Source: Sphingomonadales bacterium
GTDB taxonomy: Bacteria > Pseudomonadota > Alphaproteobacteria > Sphingomonadales > Sphingomonadaceae
Length of the DNA stretch: 22,120 nucleotides
NCBI GenBank assembly: GCA_028868335.1
Contig: JAGWUU010000012.1
Location: 1 to 22,120, forward strand
Direction of reading: 5' to 3'
Translations under genes and position numbers: made by a program
Shown: positions 14,540 to 21,625 of the stretch, piece by piece
How the letters are laid out: each line of letters opens with the position of its first letter
Position numbering within the stretch: position 1 is the stretch's first letter
The notes under the pieces: model-generated
Told to the model about the DNA's origin: nothing
Databases searched by the model: none
The model's input: the letters and a program-made list of their open reading frames with translations, nothing else

Positions 14540-16212
14540 CCCCCGCTCGCCGCATTCGCCGCGCTCAGCACCGCGCGAACCGAAGCCGTCGCCACATCCT
14601 CGTCGATGCCGACACCCCAGATCGTCTTGCCCGAAGGCGTGACGCACTCGACATAGGCAGCGGCGCGGGCGTCCGACCCGGCGGTCATGGCGTGCTCGGT
14701 GTAGTCCTTGACCTCAAGCGGGACGCCGAAGGTGTCCGAGATCGTCGTCACGACGGATGAGATCAGTCCGTTCCCGCGCCCCGAAACCGTCTGTTCCTTG
14801 CCGTCGAGTTCGATCTTTCCGGCGAAAATCCGCGTGCCATCGGCGGCCTTGGTCTCTTCATAGTCGACCAGTTGAAAGTGCTGCGGAGTATTGAGCTTGT
14901 AGGTCTTCTGGAACACTGCCCAAATGTCCTCGGCAAACAGCTCGCGACCGAGTTCATCCGCCAGCGCCTGCACATGTCCGGAGAAATGCGCCTGCATCTT
15001 CTTGGGCAGCTTGAGCCCCTGGTCCTGCTCGATCACCCAGGCGAAACCCCCCTTTCCGCTCTGCGAATTGACCCGGATCACCGCCTCATAGCTGCGCCCC
15101 AGGTCCGCCGGATCGATCGGCAGATACGGCATTTGCCAGGTTTCGTCGTTCTGCGTCTCGCGTGCGGCGAAGCCCTTCTTGATCGCGTCCTGGTGGCTGC
15201 CCGAGAACGAGGTATAGACCAGCTCGCCCACGTAGGGGTGACGCGGGTGGATCGGCAGTTGGTTGCAATATTCGACCGTCTTGGCGATCGCGTCGATGTC
15301 CGAGAAGTCCAGCCCCGGATCAACGCCCTGCGTGTACATGTTGAGCGCCACGGTAACGATGTCGCAGTTGCCGGTGCGCTCGCCATTGCCGAACAGGCAG
15401 CCCTCGACCCGGTCGGCGCCGGCCATCAGCCCCAGTTCGGCGGCGGCGATGCCGGTGCCGCGATCGTTGTGGGTGTGAAGGCTGATCACCACGCTTTCGC
15501 GGTTGGGGATCATCCGTCCGAACAGCTCGACCTGATCGGCATAGACGTTGGGCGTCGCGCACTCGACCGTGGCGGGGAGATTGAAGATGATCGGGTGATC
15601 GGGGGTAGGCTGCAACACCTCCATCACCGCCGCGCAAACCTCGACCGAGAAATCGACTTCGGCGGTCGAGAAGGTTTCCGGGCTGTATTCGAAGGTCCAG
15701 TCGGTGTCGTGATACTTGGCCGCCTGATCGCGCAGAACCTTGGCGCCCTCGATCGCGATCTGCTTGACCTGTTCCTTGGTCATGCCGAACACGATCTTGC
15801 GCCAGGCGGGCGACACCGCGTTGTAGAGGTGGACAATCGCAGCGCGCGCACCCTGGAGACTTGCGAAGCTGGTCTCGATCAGATCGCGGCGCGACTGGGT
15901 CAGAACCTGCACCACGACATCGTCGGGAATACGGTTGGATTTCACCAGGCCGGAAATGAAGTCGAAATCGGTCGCTCCCGATGCGGGGAAGCCAACCTCG
16001 ATTTCCTTGACCCCAACCTTCAGCAGCAGGTCGAAGAAACGGCTCTTTTTCTCAGCGCCCATCGGATCAATGAGCGCCTGGTTGCCGTCACGCAGGTCCG
16101 TGGAGAGCCAGCGCGGCGCCTGGGTGATGACGCGGGCAGGCCACTGCCGATCGGGCAGCGCGATGGGCGGGAAGGGGCGGTACTTGGCCCCGGGGGATTT
16201 CAGCATGGTCAT
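14536..16212 (-). CDS. leuA: 2-isopropylmalate synthase
   Basis: LeuA condenses acetyl-CoA with 2-ketoisovalerate, the first committed step of leucine biosynthesis, and is feedback-inhibited by leucine. The 558-residue length fits the long LeuA type. STDLRDGNQAL (37-47) is the catalytic metal and substrate motif. LHTHNDRG (245-252) supplies the metal histidines, and GNGERTGN (275-282) is the second conserved loop. The C-terminal part from about 430 is the regulatory LeuA dimer domain. Either the ATG at 16212 (MTMLKSPGAK) or the one two codons downstream could be used; neither has a strong SD. Upstream on the same strand lie a leucine-rich leader peptide and paired RNA segments, so transcription or translation attenuation is likely. 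The long plus-strand open frame across the gene is an antisense shadow. Confidence 0.97.
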   Translation of the reverse strand: MTMLKSPGAKYRPFPPIALPDRQWPARVITQAPRWLSTDLRDGNQALIDPMGAEKKSRFFDLLLKVGVKEIEVGFPASGATDFDFISGLVKSNRIPDDVVVQVLTQSRRDLIETSFASLQGARAAIVHLYNAVSPAWRKIVFGMTKEQVKQIAIEGAKVLRDQAAKYHDTDWTFEYSPETFSTAEVDFSVEVCAAVMEVLQPTPDHPIIFNLPATVECATPNVYADQVELFGRMIPNRESVVISLHTHNDRGTGIAAAELGLMAGADRVEGCLFGNGERTGNCDIVTVALNMYTQGVDPGLDFSDIDAIAKTVEYCNQLPIHPRHPYVGELVYTSFSGSHQDAIKKGFAARETQNDETWQMPYLPIDPADLGRSYEAVIRVNSQSGKGGFAWVIEQDQGLKLPKKMQAHFSGHVQALADELGRELFAEDIWAVFQKTYKLNTPQHFQLVDYEETKAADGTRIFAGKIELDGKEQTVSGRGNGLISSVVTTISDTFGVPLEVKDYTEHAMTAGSDARAAAYVECVTPSGKTIWGVGIDEDVATASVRAVLSAANAASGG

Positions 16213-16260
16213 TGCATTGTCTCGGCTTGCTTGGTGCGACTGTCAGATGCGGTTCAGTAT

Positions 16261-16313
16261 CCCTTGAGCGGCGCCGTGTGCCGCAAAAGCGCACACCGCT
16301 TCACGCCCAAGGG
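16261..16313 (-). promoter_or_regulatory. Attenuator-like RNA structure upstream of leuA
   Basis: In the minus-strand transcript, CCCTTGGGCG at the end of the leader peptide (16313-16304) can pair with CGCTCAAGGG (16270-16261), nine Watson-Crick pairs and one G-U. This encloses a second hairpin, GTGTGC (16296-16291) with GCACAC (16281-16276), capped by a UUUU loop. The first of these segments can also fold on itself (CGCCC-TT-GGGCG). A ribosome at the leader's last codons would cover the outer arm. No U-run follows, so a classical rho-independent terminator is not visible. Confidence 0.5.
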
Positions 16314-16363
16314 CGGATAAGTCGCAGGGTAAGTCCCAGAGCCAAGGAGCGCGCGAGCGTCAT
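16301..16363 (-). CDS. leu leader peptide (20 residues, 6 leucines)
   Basis: A short frame from the ATG at 16363-16361 to the TGA at 16303-16301 encodes MTLARSLALGLTLRLIRPWA. Six of 20 residues are leucine, five of them alternating through positions 7 to 15. It lies 88 bases upstream of leuA on the same strand and ends exactly where the attenuator-like structure begins. Leucine-rich leader peptides that sense charged leucyl-tRNA are established regulators of leu operons in proteobacteria. Ribosome stalling at the leucine codons when leucine is scarce would change folding of the downstream RNA. AGG lies about ten bases before the start. The frame is too short to prove as translated, but its composition and position make chance unlikely. 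Confidence 0.75.
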   Translation of the reverse strand: MTLARSLALGLTLRLIRPWA

Positions 16364-16422
16364 AACCACAGCCTATGGCGGCGGGCCGGGGCGATGTAAA
16401 GGGTTTGCTGCCGTTTTGCGGC

Positions 16423-16725
16423 TCAGGCGGCCTTGGCGGGCCGGATCGTGCGGATCAGGTTCTCGTAAACGGCATCGTGCAGATCGCGCTCGAATTCGAT
16501 GCCGACCAGACCGTTTTCGACCCACAGCACCTTCGAAGGCATATATTCAAGCCCCGGCAGGCGAACGAGAACCCGGCCGCCCAACTCGAACGACAGCGCC
16601 TCACGAGCGATCATGCAACCGGCGATCGACAGGTCGAGTACGCGAACCTCGGCGACCATGCCCGTTTTCATCCGGCACTTGGCGCGGATGAAGGGGGTAT
16701 CCTGCTCGGTTTCGCAAAATTGCAT
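16423..16725 (-). CDS. PilZ-domain protein, predicted c-di-GMP binder
   Basis: This small cytoplasmic protein of 100 residues consists almost only of a PilZ domain. It carries both c-di-GMP signature elements, RAKCR (Arg14 and Arg18 of RxxxR) and DLSIAGC (31-37, the D/NxSxxG motif). The beta-barrel continues through GGRVLVRLPGLEYMPSKVLWVENGLVGIEFE. The start at 16725 (MQFCETEQDTPF) is preferred because GAAGG and AGG lie just upstream. The frame extends 66 codons further up, but that part has no PilZ character. The target is unknown; such single-domain proteins act as adaptors for motility or exopolysaccharide control. The gene ends 59 bases before the leu leader on the same strand, and is divergent from the serine hydrolase. 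Confidence 0.85.
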   Translation of the reverse strand: MQFCETEQDTPFIRAKCRMKTGMVAEVRVLDLSIAGCMIAREALSFELGGRVLVRLPGLEYMPSKVLWVENGLVGIEFERDLHDAVYENLIRTIRPAKAA

Positions 16726-16932
16726 GGCCTGGCCTTCGGTTCGGGGCGTCTTGCTGCATAACGTATTGCAGGATGTCCTTGGCGATCGACTGACAGGTCT
16801 GGGCAACGTCAGGCAAACAAGTGTGGTGAACGGGTTGGCAAGGAATTGCGGCGATGGACAAAGCCCGCTTGCCGACCTGTCCGTGAGCGGCAATACAGGT
16901 GCGAAAGTGCAACCTATGTCCACGGAGCGTCC

Positions 16933-18150
16933 ATGACCTCTATCGTCCGATCCACAGGCTTTGACCCGGCCCGCCTCGCGCGGATCGATCCTTTTGTGAA
17001 GGAGCGCTACCTCGATACCGGCAAGCTGGCCAATGCCCAGCTACTGATTGCCCGCGATGGAGAGATCGCGCACTTCTCCTCGCAGGGAGCGGCGCGGGAA
17101 GGGGGCAAGGCGCTGGACGAAGGCGCACTGTTCCGCATCGCCTCGATGACCAAGCCGGTCACTTCGATCGCGTTCATGATGCTGGTGGAGGAGGGCAAGG
17201 TCGCGCTCGATACGCCGGTGCATCACGTCCTGCCAGAATTCGCCAATCTGGGTGTCTATAATGGTGGCGGGGCGGGCGTGCCGTTCCTGACCAAGCCGCT
17301 TGGGCGACCCATGCTGATGGTCGATCTGCTGCGTCACACCTCGGGGCTGACCTACGGCTTCCAGAACCGTGGCAACATCGACGCCGCCTATCGCGAACGC
17401 AAGATCGAGAACTGGCATGGAAATCTCGATCTTGATGAATTCGTGGCAGTTCTTGGCGGCTTGCCGCTTGAATTCTCGCCGGGCGAGGCCTGGAACTATT
17501 CGGTTTCGACCGATGTGCTGGGGGCAGTGATCCAACGTCTCTCCGGTCAGACGCTGGCCGACTTTTTCGCCACCCGTATATTCGCGCCGCTGAAGATGGC
17601 GGATACCTTCTTCACGGTTCCCGCTGGCAAGACCGACCGGCTGACCGATTGCTACACCATGGCGCCCGGCAAAGGGCGGGTGATGTACGATCGCGGCGTT
17701 GAAAGCGCATGGAGCGAACCGCCGCGCCTTTTGTCCGGTGGCGGCGGCCTGGTTTCGACCGCGCTCGATTATCACCGCTTCTGCACCATGCTGCTGAACG
17801 GCGGGGAGTTGGACGAGGCGCGGATCGTCAGTCGCAAGACGCTTGAACTGATGACCCTCAACCATTTGCCCGATGGTGGCGATCTTGCCGGTTGGTCCAA
17901 ATCCCTTTTCAGCGAGGCTACGAACGCCGGCGTTGGGTTCGGGCTGGGCTTCGCGGTCAACAAGGATGTCGCCCGTACGATGATTCCGGGTTCGGTCGGC
18001 GAGTTCTACTGGGGCGGAATGTTCTCGACCGCGTTCTTCATCGATCCGGTAGAGCGACTGACCATGGTGTTCATGACCCAGCTTTCCCCATCCAGCACCT
18101 ATGCGATCCGCCGCGAACTCAAGACCCTGATCTATTCGGCGCTGATCTGA
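16933..18150 (+). CDS. Serine hydrolase of the beta-lactamase/class C (EstB-like) family
   Basis: This 405-residue penicillin-binding-protein-fold hydrolase has the catalytic triad of the class C-like esterase group. SMTK (71-74) is the nucleophile motif, YSV (189-191) is the tyrosine motif, and WGG (360-362) replaces the KTG box, as is usual for esterases of this group. RHTSGLTYGF is a further family signature. No signal peptide is evident from the chosen start, suggesting a cytoplasmic esterase rather than a periplasmic beta-lactamase. The ATG at 16933 has GGAG five bases upstream; the in-frame extension to 16846 is unlike the family. It is the first gene of an operon with a thioesterase (one-base overlap) and an epoxide hydrolase, suggesting successive hydrolytic steps on one class of substrate. 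Confidence 0.92.
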   Translation: MTSIVRSTGFDPARLARIDPFVKERYLDTGKLANAQLLIARDGEIAHFSSQGAAREGGKALDEGALFRIASMTKPVTSIAFMMLVEEGKVALDTPVHHVLPEFANLGVYNGGGAGVPFLTKPLGRPMLMVDLLRHTSGLTYGFQNRGNIDAAYRERKIENWHGNLDLDEFVAVLGGLPLEFSPGEAWNYSVSTDVLGAVIQRLSGQTLADFFATRIFAPLKMADTFFTVPAGKTDRLTDCYTMAPGKGRVMYDRGVESAWSEPPRLLSGGGGLVSTALDYHRFCTMLLNGGELDEARIVSRKTLELMTLNHLPDGGDLAGWSKSLFSEATNAGVGFGLGFAVNKDVARTMIPGSVGEFYWGGMFSTAFFIDPVERLTMVFMTQLSPSSTYAIRRELKTLIYSALI

Positions 18151-18569
18151 TGGACGACAACGTACTGTACCGGACGATGGGGCTGGTCCGTATCGTCTCC
18201 ATGGAACCGGAAGGGCGTGCGGTGCTGGAATATGAGGCGGGCATGCACATGTGTCATTCGGGGGGCGTGGTCCAGGGCGGCTTCGTCACGGGCTGGATCG
18301 ACGCGGCAATGGCCCATGCCGCAATTGCCCGCCATGGCGACGATGTGACGCCACTGACGCTGGAGTTGAAGGTCAGCTTCTTCGCGCCGGTCCGGCCCGG
18401 AAGGGTCTTTGCCGAGGGCTGGGTCGAGCGGGCGGGGCGGCGGACCACCTTCTACGAGGGTTGCCTGAAGGACGCGGAGGGTACAGTGCTTGCCAAGGCC
18501 AGCACTACGTTCATGCTGGCCGACCGCGCGCGGGTTGAAGCGTCCGCGCGGGCTGCCATTGGAGGGTAA
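18150..18569 (+). CDS. PaaI-family hotdog-fold thioesterase
   Basis: This 139-residue cytoplasmic hotdog protein is predicted to hydrolyse an acyl-CoA thioester. HSGGVVQGGFVTGWIDAAM (36-54) is the characteristic central helix motif, with Asp51 as the likely catalytic acid. LTLELKVSFFAPVRPG and FYEGCLKDAEGTVLAKASTTFM form the later strands. The ATG at 18150 shares its A with the TGA of the serine hydrolase, so translation is coupled. The frame can be extended upstream inside the hydrolase gene but that is a shadow. The acyl group is unknown. The gene stop (TAA at 18567-18569) overlaps an ATG of the next gene. Confidence 0.9.
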   Translation: MDDNVLYRTMGLVRIVSMEPEGRAVLEYEAGMHMCHSGGVVQGGFVTGWIDAAMAHAAIARHGDDVTPLTLELKVSFFAPVRPGRVFAEGWVERAGRRTTFYEGCLKDAEGTVLAKASTTFMLADRARVEASARAAIGG

Positions 18570-18571
18570 TG

Positions 18572-19708
18572 ATGAGCGCTGTCAGACCGTTCACGCTGGA
18601 GATCGCCCAGCCGCATCTCGATGACCTGAAGCAGCGCATTGCCCAGACCCGCTGGCCCGAACGCGAAACGGTGGACGACTGGTCGCAGGGCACACCGCTT
18701 GAGGCTCTGCGCGAACTGACTGGCTATTGGCGCAAGGACTATGACTGGCGCCGCTGCGAGGCGCGGCTCAATTCGCTGGGCCAGTTCGTCACCGAGATCG
18801 ATGGGCTCGACATCCATTTCCTCCACGTCCGCTCGCCAGAGCCGAACGCCATGCCGCTTGTCATCACCCATGGCTGGCCGGGATCAGTGATAGAATTCAT
18901 GGGCGTTATCGAGCAACTCGCCGATCCGGTGCGGTTCGGTGGTCGGCCCGAGGACGCCTTCCATGTCGTCGCACCGTCGCTCCCCGGATTCGGTTTTTCC
19001 GGCAAGCCAACGCGCAAGGGTTGGGGCGTTGAGCAAATCGCGATTGCCTGGGGAAAGCTCATGGCACGGCTCGGCTACGATCGCTGGCTGGCCCAGGGTG
19101 GCGATTGGGGGAGCGCGGTGACCACGGCGATTGCCGCGCAACACATTGCAGGTTGCGTCGGCGTTCACCTCAACATGCCGATCGGCCGGCCGGAAGCACA
19201 GGACTTTGACAATCCCTCGCCCGGCGAACTCAAGGCATTGGCCGCCTTGAAGTATTACCAGGATTGGGATTCAGGCTATTCCACCCAGCAGAGAACCCGG
19301 CCGCAAACGGTGGGCTATGGACTTGTCGATAGCCCGGTGGGACTAGCTGGGTGGATCTTCGAGAAGATGTGGGCGTGGACCGACAACCAGGGCTCTCCGT
19401 ATGACGCCCTCAGCCGGGACCAGATCCTGGACAACATCATGCTCCATTGGTTGCCGGGCACGGGCGCATCGTCGGCACGGCTCTATTGGGAAAGCTTTGC
19501 CAATTTCGTGCCGCGTGAAATTGCCCTGCCTGTGGCGGTCAGCGCGTTTCCCAAGGAAATCCTGCCCAGCCCGCGCAAGTGGGCAGAGCGAAATTTCAAG
19601 CGGCTGGTCTATTGGGCAGAGATGGACAAGGGTGGGCACTTCGCCGCGTGGGAGCAGCCCGAGGCATTCGTGGCAGAATTGCGGGCTGCCTTTGCGCTGA
19701 TGCGGTGA
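18572..19708 (+). CDS. Epoxide hydrolase (alpha/beta hydrolase with EHN domain)
   Basis: This 378-residue enzyme is predicted to open an epoxide to a vicinal diol. The N-terminal EHN domain spans about 5-110. The alpha/beta-hydrolase core has the oxyanion motif HGWPGS (100-105), the nucleophile motif GGDWGS with Asp178, and the catalytic histidine His356 in MDKGGHFAAWEQPE. It resembles microsomal-type/limonene-degradation-associated epoxide hydrolases; the substrate is not determined. The ATG at 18572 is preferred because GGAGGG lies five bases upstream, but the ATG at 18569 (one codon longer, overlapping the thioesterase stop) is possible. It is the third and last gene of the operon, and converges with yceI across a short hairpin-bearing gap. 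Confidence 0.93.
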   Translation: MSAVRPFTLEIAQPHLDDLKQRIAQTRWPERETVDDWSQGTPLEALRELTGYWRKDYDWRRCEARLNSLGQFVTEIDGLDIHFLHVRSPEPNAMPLVITHGWPGSVIEFMGVIEQLADPVRFGGRPEDAFHVVAPSLPGFGFSGKPTRKGWGVEQIAIAWGKLMARLGYDRWLAQGGDWGSAVTTAIAAQHIAGCVGVHLNMPIGRPEAQDFDNPSPGELKALAALKYYQDWDSGYSTQQRTRPQTVGYGLVDSPVGLAGWIFEKMWAWTDNQGSPYDALSRDQILDNIMLHWLPGTGASSARLYWESFANFVPREIALPVAVSAFPKEILPSPRKWAERNFKRLVYWAEMDKGGHFAAWEQPEAFVAELRAAFALMR

Positions 19709-19716
19709 TCCCGGCG

Positions 19717-19742
19717 GGAGCGGCTGGTCAACCCGCCGCTCC
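19717..19742. terminator. Possible bidirectional terminator hairpin between epoxide hydrolase and yceI
   Basis: GGAGCGGC (19717-19724) and GCCGCTCC (19735-19742) form a perfect 8-bp stem with a 10-base loop in the 48-base gap between two convergent genes. No T-run follows on either strand, so the rho-independent call is weak. Confidence 0.45.
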
Positions 19743-19756
19743 AGATCCTTGCACCG

Positions 19757-20404
19757 CTACTTTGCGAAGGCCGCGGCGATTTCAAGCGCAACCTCGTCCG
19801 AAACGATGGGGATGGCGAAGGCGATGCCGAAGTCGCTGCGCTTGATCGCGGTTCTTGCCGTAAAGCCAACATTCTCCTTCCCGCCCATCATCGCTGGCGT
19901 CTTGCCTGCGCCGTAGAACGAGGCGTCAAGCACGACGGGCCGGGTCACGCCATTGAGCGTCAGGTTGCCCATGATCTGCGCCCGGTTCTTGCCAAGCAGC
20001 TTCACCGAGGTTGAAACGTAGTGGGCAGGGGCAGGGTTCGGCCCGAAGAAGTCAGGCTTCGCTCCTTCCTTGGCTGGCGCGCGGAGGAGGTGTGCCATGA
20101 GATCGTGGTTTACCGTGGTGATCGATGAAACCGGAATCGTCACATCGACCTTGGCTGCGGCAGGGCGCTTGGGGTCGAGCTGCAGGGTGCCGGTCACATC
20201 GCCGAAGAGCCCGGTATAAGGCGTAAAGCCCATGTGATCGACCGACCAGCGAACCAGGGTATGATGCGGATCGGATTGATATGTTCCGCCGGTGATCGCA
20301 GCTGTCGAGGGTGAGCCAGGCTTCTGCATGGCCGGTTGCGCCGTCAGTGGAAGGGCGATGGCCAGTGCGGCGGTCGCGAGCGCGAGTGGCAGCTTCTTGA
20401 TCAT
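19757..20404 (-). CDS. YceI family periplasmic lipocalin-like protein
   Basis: This 215-residue protein begins with a clear signal peptide (MIKKLPLALATAALAIALPL, cleavage likely after TA-Q), so the product is periplasmic. The mature part fits the YceI beta-barrel that binds polyisoprenoid or similar amphiphilic molecules: YQSDPHHTLVRWSVDHMGF, the LFGDVTGTLQLDP strand, a central VTIPVSSITT segment, IMGNLTLNGVTRPVVLDA, and RSDFGIAFAIPIVSDEVAL at the end. I chose the ATG at 20404, with GGAGAG four bases upstream, over an extension of 16 codons that would hide the signal peptide. A 14-bp inverted repeat directly ahead overlaps the first two bases of this ribosome binding site. It follows ilvC on the same strand but is probably a separate function. 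Confidence 0.93.
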   Translation of the reverse strand: MIKKLPLALATAALAIALPLTAQPAMQKPGSPSTAAITGGTYQSDPHHTLVRWSVDHMGFTPYTGLFGDVTGTLQLDPKRPAAAKVDVTIPVSSITTVNHDLMAHLLRAPAKEGAKPDFFGPNPAPAHYVSTSVKLLGKNRAQIMGNLTLNGVTRPVVLDASFYGAGKTPAMMGGKENVGFTARTAIKRSDFGIAFAIPIVSDEVALEIAAAFAK

Positions 20405-20412
20405 GGTTCTCT

Positions 20413-20468
20413 CCGGGCAGATTGCGCGATGCGAGTCACGCGGTGCGACCAATTCGCAATCTGCCCGG
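20413..20468. repeat. Perfect 14-bp inverted repeat upstream of yceI
   Basis: CCGGGCAGATTGCG (20413-20426) and CGCAATCTGCCCGG (20455-20468) are exact reverse complements separated by 28 bases. In the yceI transcript they would form a stable hairpin whose 3' arm ends with the GG of the yceI GGAGAG ribosome binding site. It could act in translational control, as a protein-binding operator, or as the processing/termination hairpin for upstream ilvC. Confidence 0.8.
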
Positions 20469-20477
20469 ATGAACCAA

Positions 20478-20492
20478 CGGGGTCAAACCCCG
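20478..20492 (-). terminator. Possible ilvC terminator hairpin
   Basis: Read on the minus strand, CGGGGTTTGACCCCG forms a 6-bp GC-rich stem with a 3-base loop, starting 10 bases after the ilvC stop. Only scattered Ts follow (GTTGGTT), so termination efficiency is uncertain. Confidence 0.4.
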
Positions 20493-20502
20493 CCGTGGCG
20501 GA

Positions 20503-21522
20503 TCAGTTCTTTTCCTGATCGACCAGCTTGTTCTTGCCGATCCACGGCATCATCGCGCGCAGCTTGGCGCCGGTCTGCTCGATCGGATGCGCTTCGGCAG
20601 CCTTGCGCGCGGCCTTGAGTTCGGGCTGGCCCGCACGGTTGTCGAGCACGAAGTTCTTGACGAAACGGCCGCTGGTGATGTCAGCCAGTACGCGCTTCAT
20701 TTCGGCCTTGGTCGCATCGGTGATGATCCGGGGACCGGTGGTGATGTCGCCATATTCAGCGGTGTTGCTGATCGAATAGCGCATGTTGGCGATGCCGCCT
20801 TCATAAAGCAGGTCGACGATCAGCTTGGTTTCGTGAAGGCATTCGAAATAGGCCATTTCGGGGGCGTAACCGGCCTCGACCAGAGTTTCGAACCCGGCCT
20901 GGATCAGGTGGGTGATCCCGCCGCACAGCACCGCCTGCTCACCGAACAGATCGGTTTCGCACTCTTCCTTGAAGTTGGTTTCGATGATCCCGCTCCGGCC
21001 GCCGCCGACGCCCGAGGCGTAGGCGAGGGCAACGTCATGGGCATTGCCGCTGGCATCCTGGTGAACCGCGATCAGGCACGGCACGCCGCCGCCCTTGACG
21101 TATTCGCCGCGAACCGTGTGACCGGGCCCCTTGGGCGCGATCATGATTACGTCGATGTCGGCAGGCGCTTCGATCAGGCCGAAGTGGATGTTGAGGCCGT
21201 GGGCAAAGGCTAGCGCCGATCCGGGCTTCATGTTGCCCTTGATGTCATTTTCCCAGATCGCCGCCTGGTGTTCATCAGGAGCGAGGATCATCAGCACGTC
21301 CGCCCACTTGGCAGCTTCGCTGTTCGACAGGACCTTGAAGCCCGCCGCTTCGGCCTTCTTGGCGCTGGCCGAGCCGGGACGAAGCGCGATGGCAACGTCC
21401 TTGACCCCGCTGTCGCGCAGGTTCTGCGCATGGGCGTGGCCCTGCGATCCATAGCCGAGGATCGCGATCTTCTTGCCCGTGACCAGGTTCAGGTCGGCGT
21501 CGGCGTCGTAGTAGACTTTCAT
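20503..21522 (-). CDS. ilvC: Ketol-acid reductoisomerase
   Basis: IlvC isomerises and reduces acetolactate or acetohydroxybutyrate with NADPH, the second common step of valine and isoleucine synthesis. The 339-residue length fits the short class I enzyme. The Rossmann motif ILGYGSQGHAHAQNLRDSG (21-39) is followed by the NADPH-phosphate region ALRPGSASAKKA. IAPKGPGHTVRGEY and the acidic metal-site segments near GEQAVLCGG and ECLHETKLIVDLLYEGG complete the helical knot domain. The ATG at 21522 has GAGGTGA five bases upstream. It is downstream of ilvN on the same strand, separated by about 100 bases that contain a palindromic repeat. Confidence 0.98.
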   Translation of the reverse strand: MKVYYDADADLNLVTGKKIAILGYGSQGHAHAQNLRDSGVKDVAIALRPGSASAKKAEAAGFKVLSNSEAAKWADVLMILAPDEHQAAIWENDIKGNMKPGSALAFAHGLNIHFGLIEAPADIDVIMIAPKGPGHTVRGEYVKGGGVPCLIAVHQDASGNAHDVALAYASGVGGGRSGIIETNFKEECETDLFGEQAVLCGGITHLIQAGFETLVEAGYAPEMAYFECLHETKLIVDLLYEGGIANMRYSISNTAEYGDITTGPRIITDATKAEMKRVLADITSGRFVKNFVLDNRAGQPELKAARKAAEAHPIEQTGAKLRAMMPWIGKNKLVDQEKN

Positions 21523-21535
21523 TCTTCACCTCTAT

Positions 21536-21616
21536 CGTCATCCCCGCGAAGGCGGGGATCGCTGTCGAAAACGCGCCGCCCTGGGGCCAACGGTCCCCGC
21601 TTTCGCGGGGACGACG
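21536..21616. repeat. Palindromic intergenic repeat between ilvN and ilvC (CCCCGCGAAGGCGGGG type)
   Basis: The outer 23-base arms (21536-21558 and 21594-21616) are inverted copies matching at 21 of 23 positions, and each arm holds its own small hairpin (CCCCGC...GCGGGG and TCCCCGC...GCGGGGA). The 81-base element looks like a REP- or MITE-like dispersed repeat common in alphaproteobacterial intergenic regions (recollection). It may fold in the ilv transcript and lower or protect expression between ilvN and ilvC. Confidence 0.75.
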
Positions 21617-21625
21617 CGTGAAATC

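Noticed and set aside
14872..16320. 482-codon plus-strand open frame
   Set aside because: It is antisense to leuA and its leader; the composition is that of a reverse-frame shadow.
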